DNA of 38,128 nucleotides from a virus, in the IMG/VR virus record IMGVR_UViG_3300030117_003468, positions 1,373 through 39,500 of that record; one strand, given 5' to 3'. Within the stretch, counting starts at the first letter, position 1; each line of letters starts with the position of its first letter. The translations under genes were made by a program, and so were the position numbers. Shown here piece after piece: positions 27,701 through 36,200 of this stretch. A model generated the notes under the pieces. That model was not told the origin of the DNA, made no database searches, and saw only the letters and a program-made list of their open reading frames with translations.

Positions 27701-28312
27701 GGAGATGGTATTCCAGCTGATACAATAGTAGAATACGTAAACCCTATGGCCAGCCAAATTGAATTAAGAGTACAGGCGGCAGAATTTTGGGGTACAGTAC
27801 CTACAGTGCCAGGTTCTACACAGCAAGCCGGTACTCAAACTGGTAACAATCCCGTTATACATATAAAAGCTAATACAGTGTTAACGTTTACAATGGCTAG
27901 AAATAGATTTTATGACAATCCTTTAGATCATTATTCTATGGTTAAAGTTATGTTTAACGGAGATCAAGGTAGTATTAAGAGATATAGAACGCTTAACTAC
28001 GAGGGTACACAAGCCCAAGTGGGATTAGATAATAATGTTAAAGGAAATGATTCTAATTACTATGTGGTTGAGGAAAATGTTATTGGTCAAGAATATTATG
28101 ATAATTATCCTAAAAAAGGATGGCACGTAGCTCGTATAAAAACAGATTCACAAGAAGGAACTGTAAAAGATTTTATAGATAAAGAAAATAAATGGTTTAA
28201 CTATATCAAAGGTTATGGAAATGCTGGAAATGGAGATTTCTTAGATACAGCAGAGTTTTCATTACAAGGGCTGGGTTACGCAAGTGGATCTAAAATTATA
28301 AAAATTGGATAA
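21797..28312 (+). CDS. Giant tail muzzle/stabilisation-type protein, main part
   Basis: A 2171-residue protein, the largest complete one here. After a short unrelated start (MKNSPLKYTG) it joins the tail-protein pattern at CRPVFALEEHITVIRKGP (about 62-85). Then come PRFSYRYKYEDGEYSVF (near 310), a NVPRKALSQEVTANRLIFAN region, and SLKSQRTYQLGVVYRDRYGR (near 510). A long, partly unusual Gly/Asn/Trp-rich region (about 620-1650) may hold receptor-facing inserts. Near the C terminus, SYRVYFADKNRGAVLRLSRD and GLTPISDQGMKDWFKDNL (about 1790-1825) are typical of the beta-propeller-like end of this family (P22 gp10/T7 gp12-like nozzle or crAss muzzle by analogy). It forms the tail tube/nozzle by inference. 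The start is 18 bases after, and in the same frame as, the previous stop. Confidence 0.65.
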   Translation: MKNSPLKYTGNNTKGTSLSTIGLAPATLNTNFNATNFGAYIGTVTGVGNRTHDFSGNQNCEFNYTCRPVFALEEHITVIRKGPTMPLALEMYNFAEESDVNPTSTGTILTSVFTGDRMDQSSNFTVDAFDSAASQATYADDTKGTTFDGSDISMFYKPDKERVQSGDEIRIPIDIVVTGEDWENGDQLIIKHEYIDLFGVVKTGTCRVEIINAKANRAIAPTSIQIALGPYFTQQSVSWNPNVLLNQPNNATNNNYLSWGAFGNDVPGRFVLAKVMSISGDFPPSHHRQEDIYEVSLVQIPPLFKVKFPRFSYRYKYEDGEYSVFAPWSEIAFMPKAFDYSPKKGYNLGMENDLRSLKVLNWRPKNCPKDVVQIDILYKESNSPNIYTVESFKENDPAEDGDTNYWNTPAHGDHFGKYTIKTELIHQVVASNQLLRPWDNVPRKALSQEVTANRLIFANYLQQYNLDSIDWKTGDHKLSKPSFLTTVEEFSPWEKDQENMLGLPVKSLKSQRTYQLGVVYRDRYGRETPILTSKSGSVEIPKENAKLQNRLSVQLLSEPPYWAESYTFYMKETSNEYYNVAMDRWYDAEDGGIWLSFPSVERNKINEETNLILKKRHDSNTPTDFDVSYKVLAISNNAPKFIKTDNKYWGAVPIHLPPPGWGDEGNWDTGMLYPSGLPLPSRMNIDILADYFDQSVLSGLTSKNNAQVRVVQSAGIETAYNAATSALTNQTKWYDVSNITYIGSPPQTYFDSDGNEVEVPGQAVQLVRISLETAFGNDAMFIEPTAFENALINTWNPGSDLTLSMTRGLKLEARTKEVKDKAQFEGRFFVKILRDANVEANIVDVQQSRSEQYQVLQSKDIKYISVAHPGKQDYNKAHYIDPAINMGLPGNIDPTATYSVSSFGDGVGDATYFDTNGGVTGAPTSSPYWPFGPSEKWTRGVYNSGTNTAAPDNGAWGSAFSGFVSGAYGFENVQSTSLSNTWPSFKISKWSPTNHWGKDANNNQEWLNIMLGDFQYNHFPPGVSSYPDVGILDVSLGNGINSNGSDPTTSNPLSWVQNHVDYSQSNYNSCSGYLPGANPFQIPAIWGDQSHLLVTQDVNATAWNLKPLVACGSSSASWPHMCQPFMNSQTITMLREDWYNLWRGRDDVSTTWPLGRFHPERWFIDKAGAAQGYSGNGIWEDDDCSYMHISYYGIGSENRYNRLPNTELATVDQPTELPFADAIATVGTQFRFKQDPDQTIYTITKVGIEDNIWNYEAPQGRWGYEDDNGDIIGGSGFCGNKPPPFGSAVKGEALAGGLAFLSDVINSEMGDANRKKLTGGAPYNHRIRYTLKLDKVIGSEGPNAFHPIKNHVDADGLANIKKGRAKYNVGLSPHITTYKGGTPSGVEFYNLNSYWNASDNAGDTADYGVSQQNDISHAFYTANPNAYIGLHERGLNETTIEIISPYTGRDREYPISNNPAIFETEPKEDVGLDIYYAASPSFPINLKRHRWDGNEVGPDDNFSADEVDVYGANWSDFSYRGEEIVRVGSTIEPMTGGYTQLSLDPLQICGVQGDLIWITGNYTTDVVVNDVWSNYTPAALEIGTKIRISWKGEGTYYGGQNDMEWTELYITEKLDFHIYRIGNAEGRAETHKFRHGLGYYNCYSYGTGVESNRVRDDYNAVTIDKGVKASMPLAEQYEEERRGSSLIFSGIYNSTSGINRTNQFIQAEPITKDLNPINGSIQKLFTRDTDLVTFCENKVFKILAKKDALFNADGNTNVTSNQAVLGQAVPFVGEYGISKNPESFASESYRVYFADKNRGAVLRLSRDGLTPISDQGMKDWFKDNLEYASSVIGSYDDRKNHYNLTLETGDRDGNVFAYTVSYTEKNKGWESFKSFIQQGGISHKNVYYTWPSNNYNTIDADDPWGIPYKGGVSYDFGVASSAETYQHDLDLKITRVVGAQTLTATGGGTVGYLSVGGGQPIIQGMLVTGDGIPADTIVEYVNPMASQIELRVQAAEFWGTVPTVPGSTQQAGTQTGNNPVIHIKANTVLTFTMARNRFYDNPLDHYSMVKVMFNGDQGSIKRYRTLNYEGTQAQVGLDNNVKGNDSNYYVVEENVIGQEYYDNYPKKGWHVARIKTDSQEGTVKDFIDKENKWFNYIKGYGNAGNGDFLDTAEFSLQGLGYASGSKIIKIG

Positions 28313-28314
28313 AA

Positions 28315-29787
28315 ATGGCAAATTTAACAATAACAATAGATACTGGAGATAATAATGTAATAGCAGAGAGCAAGGTCTTGTCTTTACCCTTAAGACAAAG
28401 TATCACTACAATTAATATATCTCCAGTGTTTGGTTATAAAATTAATAGCGAAGATTTTACAGTAAATATTTTGCCTGAACAAATAGACAATGTAGAATTT
28501 AATAATTTGGGAGAAAAAGTTGTCGCAAGAATAGCGTTTAAAAATAATATAAGTAGTAATATAGATCAAAATATTAATATACGTGTATATGGAAAGACTA
28601 ATCCTAATATTAGTACTTTTAAGTTGTCTGATAATACGAAAAATAAAGTCGGGTGGGTCGAAACAACACACTCTAAATTTGTAAAGACAGATGAAAATAT
28701 ATATAATATTGCGGTAGTATCAAATGAAAAAATATTAGTTTTAACAAAAAGAGTTACATGCGTTAAAGATTATTATTTTACTAAAGAACCTAGTTTAGTT
28801 TTAGATAATAGAACCGCTTATACGGTTGATGAAAATACAAGAAAAGATATTAATGGTAATATAGTAAGTAAAACTTTTAATATATATTATAACCCAACTA
28901 GAGTATCTGAACATGTGGACGGTTCTATTGAGATTTTAGCATCGTCAAAAAAGGTGTTATCTACCGCACCAATAATAGATGATTTAGTTGACAAAAAAGA
29001 GGATTACAAAATATATTCTTTTAATACTGGTAGGGATTTTGACGACCAAGGAGGTGTTAAAAAAATGCCAATAAGGGGAGTTCCTGGAACTAAATTTAAG
29101 TTAATTCTTCAAGACGGTGATAAAAAAACTTATAATTTTAAAACTGGTGTTTTTGAAAACGGTGGAGGTGCTTTAGAAGGTAAAATTCCACCACCTAGTC
29201 AAAATAAATTATATGGAGAGTATATTGCCTATGCTAATATACCCAAGGCAACATCACAGAATACATCGATACAAACTATATTGGCTGTAGACAAACCAGT
29301 TGATCACAAAAAATTAGTTGACAAAATAAGAGATCACAAAACCTTTGTATCTAATCCTCTTGCTGAAGTTGGAATTTCAACTTCAAAAACACAGCAAATT
29401 TACAAAACTAGCTCAGTAACATTTACAATAATTTACACTGGTAATATTCAGCATAAATCCACGGTATATTCTAATGTTGTAGGACCTGGAAGACACGGGA
29501 CAAGTAGTGACGATATTAATACAATTGAAATAGAATTTGGGGGCAAGGATATCACAACTCATGGTCTTAATATATCTAGACAACCTGTTGATAGTGACTT
29601 TACATTAACTACGGGTGATGCAAAATATAATGTTTCAGCTACAGCAGAAACTATTGGGGAGCCAGTAGGCTCAAACAATGCTACTAATGTACTGGTTAAA
29701 ATAACGACTAGCAACGTAATATTTGGAACAACTGATTCTACAGTACGCTTAAATATAGATAATTTTTTAACCGCAGTAACTTTATAA
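28315..29787 (+). CDS. Large beta-rich virion protein, unknown
   Basis: A 490-residue protein with alternating strands throughout, many Asn/Asp/Thr/Lys turns, and no cysteine-rich or membrane segment. It reads as several immunoglobulin-like or fibronectin-like beta domains (ANLTITIDTGDNNVIAESKV; FTLTTGDAKYNVSATAETIG; SNVIFGTTDSTVRLNID). A Gly-rich linker (FENGGGALEGKIPPPSQN) lies near residue 285. It sits two bases after the giant tail protein and one base before the next gene, so it is probably a tail or appendage component. I do not recognise a named family. Confidence 0.5.
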   Translation: MANLTITIDTGDNNVIAESKVLSLPLRQSITTINISPVFGYKINSEDFTVNILPEQIDNVEFNNLGEKVVARIAFKNNISSNIDQNINIRVYGKTNPNISTFKLSDNTKNKVGWVETTHSKFVKTDENIYNIAVVSNEKILVLTKRVTCVKDYYFTKEPSLVLDNRTAYTVDENTRKDINGNIVSKTFNIYYNPTRVSEHVDGSIEILASSKKVLSTAPIIDDLVDKKEDYKIYSFNTGRDFDDQGGVKKMPIRGVPGTKFKLILQDGDKKTYNFKTGVFENGGGALEGKIPPPSQNKLYGEYIAYANIPKATSQNTSIQTILAVDKPVDHKKLVDKIRDHKTFVSNPLAEVGISTSKTQQIYKTSSVTFTIIYTGNIQHKSTVYSNVVGPGRHGTSSDDINTIEIEFGGKDITTHGLNISRQPVDSDFTLTTGDAKYNVSATAETIGEPVGSNNATNVLVKITTSNVIFGTTDSTVRLNIDNFLTAVTL

Positions 29788-29788
29788 T

Positions 29789-30202
29789 ATGCCATTAATA
29801 CAAATATCATTTACCGAGCCTTTAAACGTGTCAATACAAGCCACTGACACGTTATACCAAGCAGAGTTAGTACCCGCTAACACTAATAGCCCTTGGTCTA
29901 ACTATGGCCAAGCTGGAACTAATCAACCAAATTTTACTGGTGTTAACACAAGACCAGAAGCTATAGGTGAGGTACAATCTGTTGATTTTAATAACAATAC
30001 AGTAACTATCCAAACAGATGGATTTCAAAATCCCGCTTTAACAACAATAGATACAAAAAAATATTTATTTTTTAGTAAAGATAAGGGTATCAATACGTCA
30101 GGTATTACAGGTTATTACGCGGAAACAGAATATAGAAATAGCTCTAGAGATTATGCGGAAATGTTTGCTACAGCTATAGATTACGCTGAAAGTAGTAAAT
30201 AA
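29789..30202 (+). CDS. Small virion protein, unknown
   Basis: A 137-residue protein starting one base after the previous stop. Residues about 1-30 form strands (LIQISFTEPLNVSIQATDTL), then a loop, and the C-terminal half has VQSVDFNNNTVTIQTDGFQ followed by YLFFSKDKGINTSGITGYYA and YAEMFATAIDYAESSK. The phrase FSKD..(N)..G..GYYAE......(A)E.FA is one I associate with small structural proteins of marine phages next to tail genes. It may be a tail accessory or neck protein; the role is unknown. Confidence 0.5.
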   Translation: MPLIQISFTEPLNVSIQATDTLYQAELVPANTNSPWSNYGQAGTNQPNFTGVNTRPEAIGEVQSVDFNNNTVTIQTDGFQNPALTTIDTKKYLFFSKDKGINTSGITGYYAETEYRNSSRDYAEMFATAIDYAESSK

Positions 30203-30244
30203 TTAGCAAAAAGTGTAACTATAACTCTAATAAAATATAATAAA

Positions 30245-30712
30245 ATGAATGAGCAAGATTTGTTGAAAGAAATACATAGTTTAGAAAGTCAAATTAGTAA
30301 AGACGAGTTAGTGTGTAGAAAGCTTAGAGGTAGTGATTGGGATACTTTACTATCGTGGTGGGATTTTTGGCCAGGATGGTCGGCTCCGTCTAAAGATTTT
30401 TTACCGGGAAACGCAACTAGTGGACTAATGATTCAAAAAAACGGAGAATCTATTGTTGCTGGTTTTATATACGAAACTAATTCATCTGGCGCTTTATTAG
30501 AGTGGATAGTTTCTAATCCTAAATATAGACAGAAAGATAGAAATGAAGCTATTGAAAAACTTATTGTAGAAGCTGAAAAGTGGTGTAAAGAAAATGGATA
30601 TGGTTATATGTTTACAATTGGTAGAAGTAAAAGTTTAATAGAAAAACATAGGAAACTTGGGTGGATTGTAGATGACAAACCATCTCATGAAATAACAAAA
30701 AAAATAAAATAA
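30245..30712 (+). CDS. GNAT-like N-acetyltransferase domain protein
   Basis: A 155-residue protein. After an N-terminal coiled-coil helix (about 3-22) it reads as a GNAT fold: CRKLRGSDWDTLLSWWDFWP (helix 1), GLMIQKNGESIVAGFIYE (strands 2-3), GALLEWIVSNPKYRQKDRNE (strand 4 and the substrate/cofactor-loop region), EAIEKLIVEAEKWCKENGYG (helix 3), MFTIGRSKSLIEKHRKLGW (strand 5 to helix 4), VDDKPSHEI (end). The usual pyrophosphate-binding R/Q-x-x-G-x-G/A loop is not intact (YRQKDRNEA), so catalysis is uncertain. Small GNAT-like proteins also occur among the internal virion proteins of T7-like phages. Its neighbours are structural genes, so it may modify or serve in the virion. Confidence 0.6.
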   Translation: MNEQDLLKEIHSLESQISKDELVCRKLRGSDWDTLLSWWDFWPGWSAPSKDFLPGNATSGLMIQKNGESIVAGFIYETNSSGALLEWIVSNPKYRQKDRNEAIEKLIVEAEKWCKENGYGYMFTIGRSKSLIEKHRKLGWIVDDKPSHEITKKIK

Positions 30713-30713
30713 T

Positions 30714-33218
30714 ATGGCAGCAGTAACAGCGGTAGTGGCGGGGGTAGCGACAGTAGCATCTGGGGCGATTCAAGCAATAGGCGCGGCCGGCGATAAAAGA
30801 GACGCTAAAAACAAACAAAGAGCAGCTGAAAGGGGATTAAACCAAGCTCAAGATAGATTAAAAGCAATAGACACTTCAAACCCATTTGAAGATGCTAAAA
30901 ACGCATATGAAGGTTTAGATAATAAACTAGCTGATCTTGACAATGTTTATGATGAACAACGAAATGTTTACGCCGACATGGAAAACAGATTCAGAGGTCA
31001 AAGAAACGCTATGGAAGATATGGAAAATGCGTTCGAAGATTTGACTGTTAATACTCAACAAGCAGAATTTGAAGCCCAACAAATGGCACAACAACAAGCT
31101 AATATTATGGCTAACATGGCTGGCGCGGCTGGTGGTTCTGGTATAGCTGCTTTAGCACAATCTATGGCAAACGCTGGTGCTTTACAAGCTCAAAAAGCAG
31201 CTGCTTCTATTGGAGCGCAAGAAGCTCAAAATCAAAAATTAGCAGCACAAGCAGATCAAAGTATACAAGAAAAAATAGCTACAGAGCAAAGTAGATTAGA
31301 TACAACAGAGCGTTCTGCTGATATGGAAATACAAAAAACACAAATGGGTGCAGAAGAAGCTATGCAAGCCGCTAGACTTGGTGAGGCATCAAAATTACAA
31401 TTAGTAGAAGCCCAAGAAGAAGCTAACTTACAAATGCAAGAAGCCCAAGGTGCGATGGAGGTTCAAAAACTAAAAGGCGAGGGAGACATGTGGAGCGCAC
31501 AAACGGAATTACAAAAAGAAAGCACATTAATGCAATCCAAGATGAAAGAGATGGAAATCGCGGCTGGAGCCGCTCAATCTGCTGATGAGTCTATGTGGGG
31601 TGGAATTGGGACTGCTATTGGTGGGCTTGGACAGCTGAGTGACGAAAGATTAAAAGAAAATATAGTAAAAATTAAATATTCAAATTCTGGAATACCTATA
31701 TACAAATTTAATTACAAGGGAGATTCTAAAACTTGGAGTGGTACAATGGCTCAAGATTTAATAAAATTGGGTAGAGAAGATGCTGTCATTATGGACGACG
31801 GATATTATAGAGTAAATTATAATTTAATAGATATAGATATGAAGGAAGTAAAAAGCTCACCGTTTAAACAGTTGGGAAAAAATCCCCAAGAAGAAATGAT
31901 TAAACAAAAAGCAATGACTGATGCTGGTTTAGATATAATAGGTGGCGCAACAAAAAGAAAAAACTGGGAAGATTTACAACTTGACATTAAATCTATAGAA
32001 CCAGAAAGCATGAAGCTTAGAAAATTAAAAGATCAACTTTTAAGAGATAAAGAAAAAAAGAGTTATGAAAGTGGCGCTCAAATATCTTTACCAGCTGCTT
32101 ATTCTGAGCTTGGATTTGAATTAGTAAAAAGATATAAAAAAGAATTACACACCGCTTTAGAAAATGATGATAGACAAGCTGAGAAAAACGTTCAAGCAAA
32201 AGTAGCTAATTTAGCTTCCAATGTTGACGTTGTTAAAAGTGCTATTTTAGAGTTTTATGAAGATCATTTCGAAAGTGAATCGCTATTGTCCAAAGGGGTT
32301 TCTCAACAACAAGTGAGTTTTGCAACACAAATGTATTGTAAAAATCCAGAATTAGTAGTAGTTTATGCCACCCAAGAAGATATACAAGCTGGGCTTACTG
32401 ATTATTATGGTGAGTTGGTTCAAGAGGACAATCAATACTGTCTTGTTTATGATTTTTACAACAACCCTGTTATGGTTAACGTTTTAGATGGGAACAAAGA
32501 TATGTTCATTAGGGACAATTTAAAAGCATTGGAGTATATAACATTCTTAAACGAAACACATGACATAGCTGTTGAGGCGAACGCTGGTAAATCTGCTGTT
32601 AAAATTGATTTAGGTAGAATTGATTATAAGATAAATTCACTTTTTGGTTTTAACGATGGAACAGCGACTAAAGAGCAGGACGAGTTAGTAATGATGTTTT
32701 GTCATGATAGTGAAGTATTGAGAGATGGTAGTACGTTTAGACGTCATTTGTACGAACATCCTAATATTCAAAATTTAAACTATGGTGGTTTTGATTGGGA
32801 TATGTTAGAATTCAAAAGACCTTTAGGACCTGGTGACAAAGGTCATTGGGCTGATGAAATAAGTCAAACTGATAGGTTGATGCTAGTTGATGCTATTGTT
32901 AATTCTGATAGTCCTTTCTTTAACATGAATTTATTAAGAACACTAGTTAAAGAATATTATACTTATAAAATCGAAAACGCGTGGTGGAAAGGTATGGGTT
33001 TTCCAGAAGGTAAAATAGAAGTAATGAGACTTAAAATTAAAGAGCTTAATAAAGATAGATTTAAAAAAGAAAAAGCTGAAGCGGCTAGAAATGGTCAAAA
33101 GAATTTTACATTTGACGGTAAAGTATATCCAACGGGTATGACAGATGCTAAAATTAAAAAACAAGAAAAAGAAAGAGCACAAGCCTTAAACAAAACAAAT
33201 CCAGAAATAGGTAAATAA
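30714..33218 (+). CDS. Virion protein with internal S74 chaperone/protease domain, fused to a second protein
   Basis: An 834-residue protein in three parts. Residues 1 to about 300 are a small Ala-rich hydrophobic start (AAVTAVVAGVATVASGAIQA) and a very long Ala/Gln/Glu/Met coiled coil, as in internal or DNA-transfer virion proteins. Residues 309-375 are a short S74 intramolecular chaperone: SDERLKENI with S309 and K314, the Ser-Lys pair spacing known for endosialidase and MYRF cleavage, then GIPIYKFNYKG, MAQDLIK and YYRVNYNLIDID. Residues 376-834 are a soluble domain (SSPFKQLGKNPQEE; YCKNPELVVVYATQEDIQAG; RRHLYEHPNIQNLNYGGFDW; YKIENAWWKGMGFPEGK) normally, as I recall, a separate gene. An in-frame ATG (M376) sits exactly at the junction, so a separate 459-residue product is possible. 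Confidence 0.65.
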   Translation: MAAVTAVVAGVATVASGAIQAIGAAGDKRDAKNKQRAAERGLNQAQDRLKAIDTSNPFEDAKNAYEGLDNKLADLDNVYDEQRNVYADMENRFRGQRNAMEDMENAFEDLTVNTQQAEFEAQQMAQQQANIMANMAGAAGGSGIAALAQSMANAGALQAQKAAASIGAQEAQNQKLAAQADQSIQEKIATEQSRLDTTERSADMEIQKTQMGAEEAMQAARLGEASKLQLVEAQEEANLQMQEAQGAMEVQKLKGEGDMWSAQTELQKESTLMQSKMKEMEIAAGAAQSADESMWGGIGTAIGGLGQLSDERLKENIVKIKYSNSGIPIYKFNYKGDSKTWSGTMAQDLIKLGREDAVIMDDGYYRVNYNLIDIDMKEVKSSPFKQLGKNPQEEMIKQKAMTDAGLDIIGGATKRKNWEDLQLDIKSIEPESMKLRKLKDQLLRDKEKKSYESGAQISLPAAYSELGFELVKRYKKELHTALENDDRQAEKNVQAKVANLASNVDVVKSAILEFYEDHFESESLLSKGVSQQQVSFATQMYCKNPELVVVYATQEDIQAGLTDYYGELVQEDNQYCLVYDFYNNPVMVNVLDGNKDMFIRDNLKALEYITFLNETHDIAVEANAGKSAVKIDLGRIDYKINSLFGFNDGTATKEQDELVMMFCHDSEVLRDGSTFRRHLYEHPNIQNLNYGGFDWDMLEFKRPLGPGDKGHWADEISQTDRLMLVDAIVNSDSPFFNMNLLRTLVKEYYTYKIENAWWKGMGFPEGKIEVMRLKIKELNKDRFKKEKAEAARNGQKNFTFDGKVYPTGMTDAKIKKQEKERAQALNKTNPEIGK

Positions 33219-33219
33219 T

Positions 33220-36200
33220 ATGTTAAAAAAACCATCTCCATTAAAACATAAGGAAGAAGGCCATTTGATAATGACCGACGAGGCTCATAAAGAAGCGCAT
33301 GGTGGTACTATACCAGAAGAAGTAGATAATCTTACTTCTTTTGATATAAGTAATATTATAAATGCACCTAGAGATGAAAAAATTAAAGAAATAAACGATC
33401 GAACTAATGTAGACGTAGATAGAGCTGTGAATTTTTTCAATGATCCAATAGCTTCTGTTTCGGATCAAGCGCGTGGCCCTCAATACCAAGGTATACCTAT
33501 AGTTGTTGGAGATGAAGAAGAAGGATATCTCGCTGATAAAAGAAGAGGTGAGCATTGGCAGGGGGAACCACATGAGAATGAGTTTAGAAGAATAAATGGC
33601 GTTTGGACACATGTTGACCCAACTACAAAGGAGCAAACACCCTTAGATAATTCTCCAGGAGCAAGCGATAAAGATAAGAATATGATATCTGATTTACGTT
33701 TCGCGGCTACTCAAGATGATTTTGATATAAATGAACCACTGACTTGGCATGGGAAAGATAGATATAAATGGACGTCAGAACTAGAGGCAAGCGATAAATA
33801 TGCTGGATTAAACGTTAACGTAGTTGATAATATAACTGGTCGTGTTAGATTAGGATTGCCAAATGGAAGATCATTAGTTACTAATCCCAAGAATTTCGAG
33901 CAAACTGAAAAAGTTATTAAAGAGTTTGAAAGTTTCTATAATAACAACAAGAAAGATAAAAATCTTTTAAGTACTCTTAATTTTGACGACATGAATTCCT
34001 TTAACGCTATATGGGGTAAAGCTGGTTATCGTTTGGATACTAGGGTTGGTAAAGAAGGATTTTTTGGCCCTAATGGTGATCCGATAGATCTACAAGAAAC
34101 TAGAGAAAAATATTTTAGCGATGGAAATCCTTTTTCACCAACAGATGTTGTTAAAGCATACTTATACGACAACGCCAGTGAGGGTGATGTGTCTAACGTT
34201 GTTAGAGCTGCTTTGAACGAGGAAAATATCCAGTATGAGAAAAAGAAAAATTTAAAGAAGCAAAAACTTGAAGGTGGTGAATATACCGCGGAAGCTCATA
34301 ATCAATTTATGAGAAATGATTATAAAGATTATATAATTGCAAATTTACAACGATTAAACGTATCGGAAAACACTATAAATGCTTTTGAAAATAGACTTGA
34401 CGATTTATCTAAGGATTTATCTAAGAGTAAAGATAACATGAGTTTTATGGATTATATAAGAGAGGGTTTTGGTGGCACAGCTGGTTTTACTCCAGATGAG
34501 TTTTGGGGAAGAGGACAACATGGAAATGATCTTGGTATAATGAAAAGCATGACTAATGTAAATTCTATAATTCAATCTTTACCAGACAACGTGCAAAATA
34601 ATGATGGTGAAACTATTCCAAATCCAGATAAAATAGCTTTGCAAAAACTGTTTAGCGAAACAGATGTAGATGGTGAAAAAATTATGGATAAAGAGTTGAG
34701 AAACGTTATTCATAATAAAGAGTTGGAAATTATAGATAATGCAGTTAGAACTGAAACAGATAAATATATAAGACAAAATAATAAAGATTTACTTGGAGTT
34801 GGTTCTGAGATAAGACAAAGACAATTACTAGAAGGTGATCCAAATTTAAAAGCACCAGATGGAGAAAGAATAGAATCAAAAAAACAAATAGACGAAAAGG
34901 TTAAATTATTTGTGGATGAAAATAATTCTGAAGTACAAAAAGCTATGACTAACTACGAGTCGCAAGTAAAAAGTCTAGCTAAAGATGCTGCTCAAAATGG
35001 AATTAAAGTTGATATAGATGAAAATGGTAATTTTTTAATTGACGGTGAAAACAAAAAAGCAGTAGAGTTTTACAAAAAAGAATTTGGTATATTAAAGAAA
35101 AACGCAGATAATAAAGTTGAAGATTATAACAACACTTTAAAGCAATATCAAAATGAGTATTTAAATTGGCAAAATAGATACGGCGCTACTTTAGATATGG
35201 TAGATCAAACTACAAGAGAAACTGATATTTGGAATATTGGAGGCGCTGCTTTCACGAATGGTTTTAGAAGATTTGGACATGCTGCTCTTAAACCATTTGA
35301 TGAAGTACAAGCTGCTAGATATAAAAAGTGGATGCAAGAGGGAGAAGAAAGAGGTTTAGAAAAGAAAGTTGATTATCAAACAGCATGGAAAACTGGTCAA
35401 TCACTAAGGTTTGGTTATAGAGAAGCTACCACACAAGGTGCTAACACCCTAGTTGCAATGGGAGGAACATTTGCTACGGGTGGCGCGTTTGGTGCTAGTA
35501 GTTTAATGGCAAGAGCAACAGCACCAACGCTGTTTGGCGCTTACGCTGGTTCAGATAAATATTTAGAACTATCCATACAACAAGAAGCCGGGGAGATAGC
35601 TAAACAACAATTAAAAGCTTTAGAGAAAAATAGAGGCCTTATGTCTAAAGAAGATTATTTAAATGCTCGAATGCATTTAACAAGAACAATAATCTTAGGG
35701 GATATAGATCAAGCAACTAAAGATAGGGTTTCTACAACTAGTGGTTTAATTGAGGGAACTGTCATGAGTGTTGTTGGTACAGTTCCAAACACGTTAAACC
35801 TAACAAAAGGATTACTTAATAGAGATCCTTTAAAGTTAAGTAACAAAATTTTTAGATCCAACCTTCACGCGGGAATAGCTACTGGTGGTAATATTGCCAA
35901 AATGGTTGCAGGAGAGATTGTTGAAGAAACAAGTATTGAAGGTTTAAATATTATTAACGACGGTTTAGTATTAGGTAGAGATATGGATTTTAGTACTTTA
36001 GACGATGTTGCTATAACGTCTATAGTATCCGCGGGTCCTAGTACTGGTACAATAGCTACATACACTACTATAATGGAGCAAATGCAAACTGCTCCTTTTA
36101 GAAAAGAAACAAACGCTAAAATAAATAAATTAAAAGATCTTGAAGCTAAATTTCGTAATCCTGACTTAACGTCACAAATGAGAGATATATACACTGATCA

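Noticed and set aside
19052-28312. Intein or homing endonuclease as the cause of the split tail protein
   Set aside because: No splice-junction Cys/Ser and HN motifs or LAGLIDADG/HNH signatures were seen. The inserted part is repeats and LRRs.
33241-33636. Minus-strand ORF of 131 codons
   Set aside because: It lies inside the giant + strand ORF, has a Phe/Ile/Tyr-rich shadow composition, and no neighbouring minus-strand genes exist.
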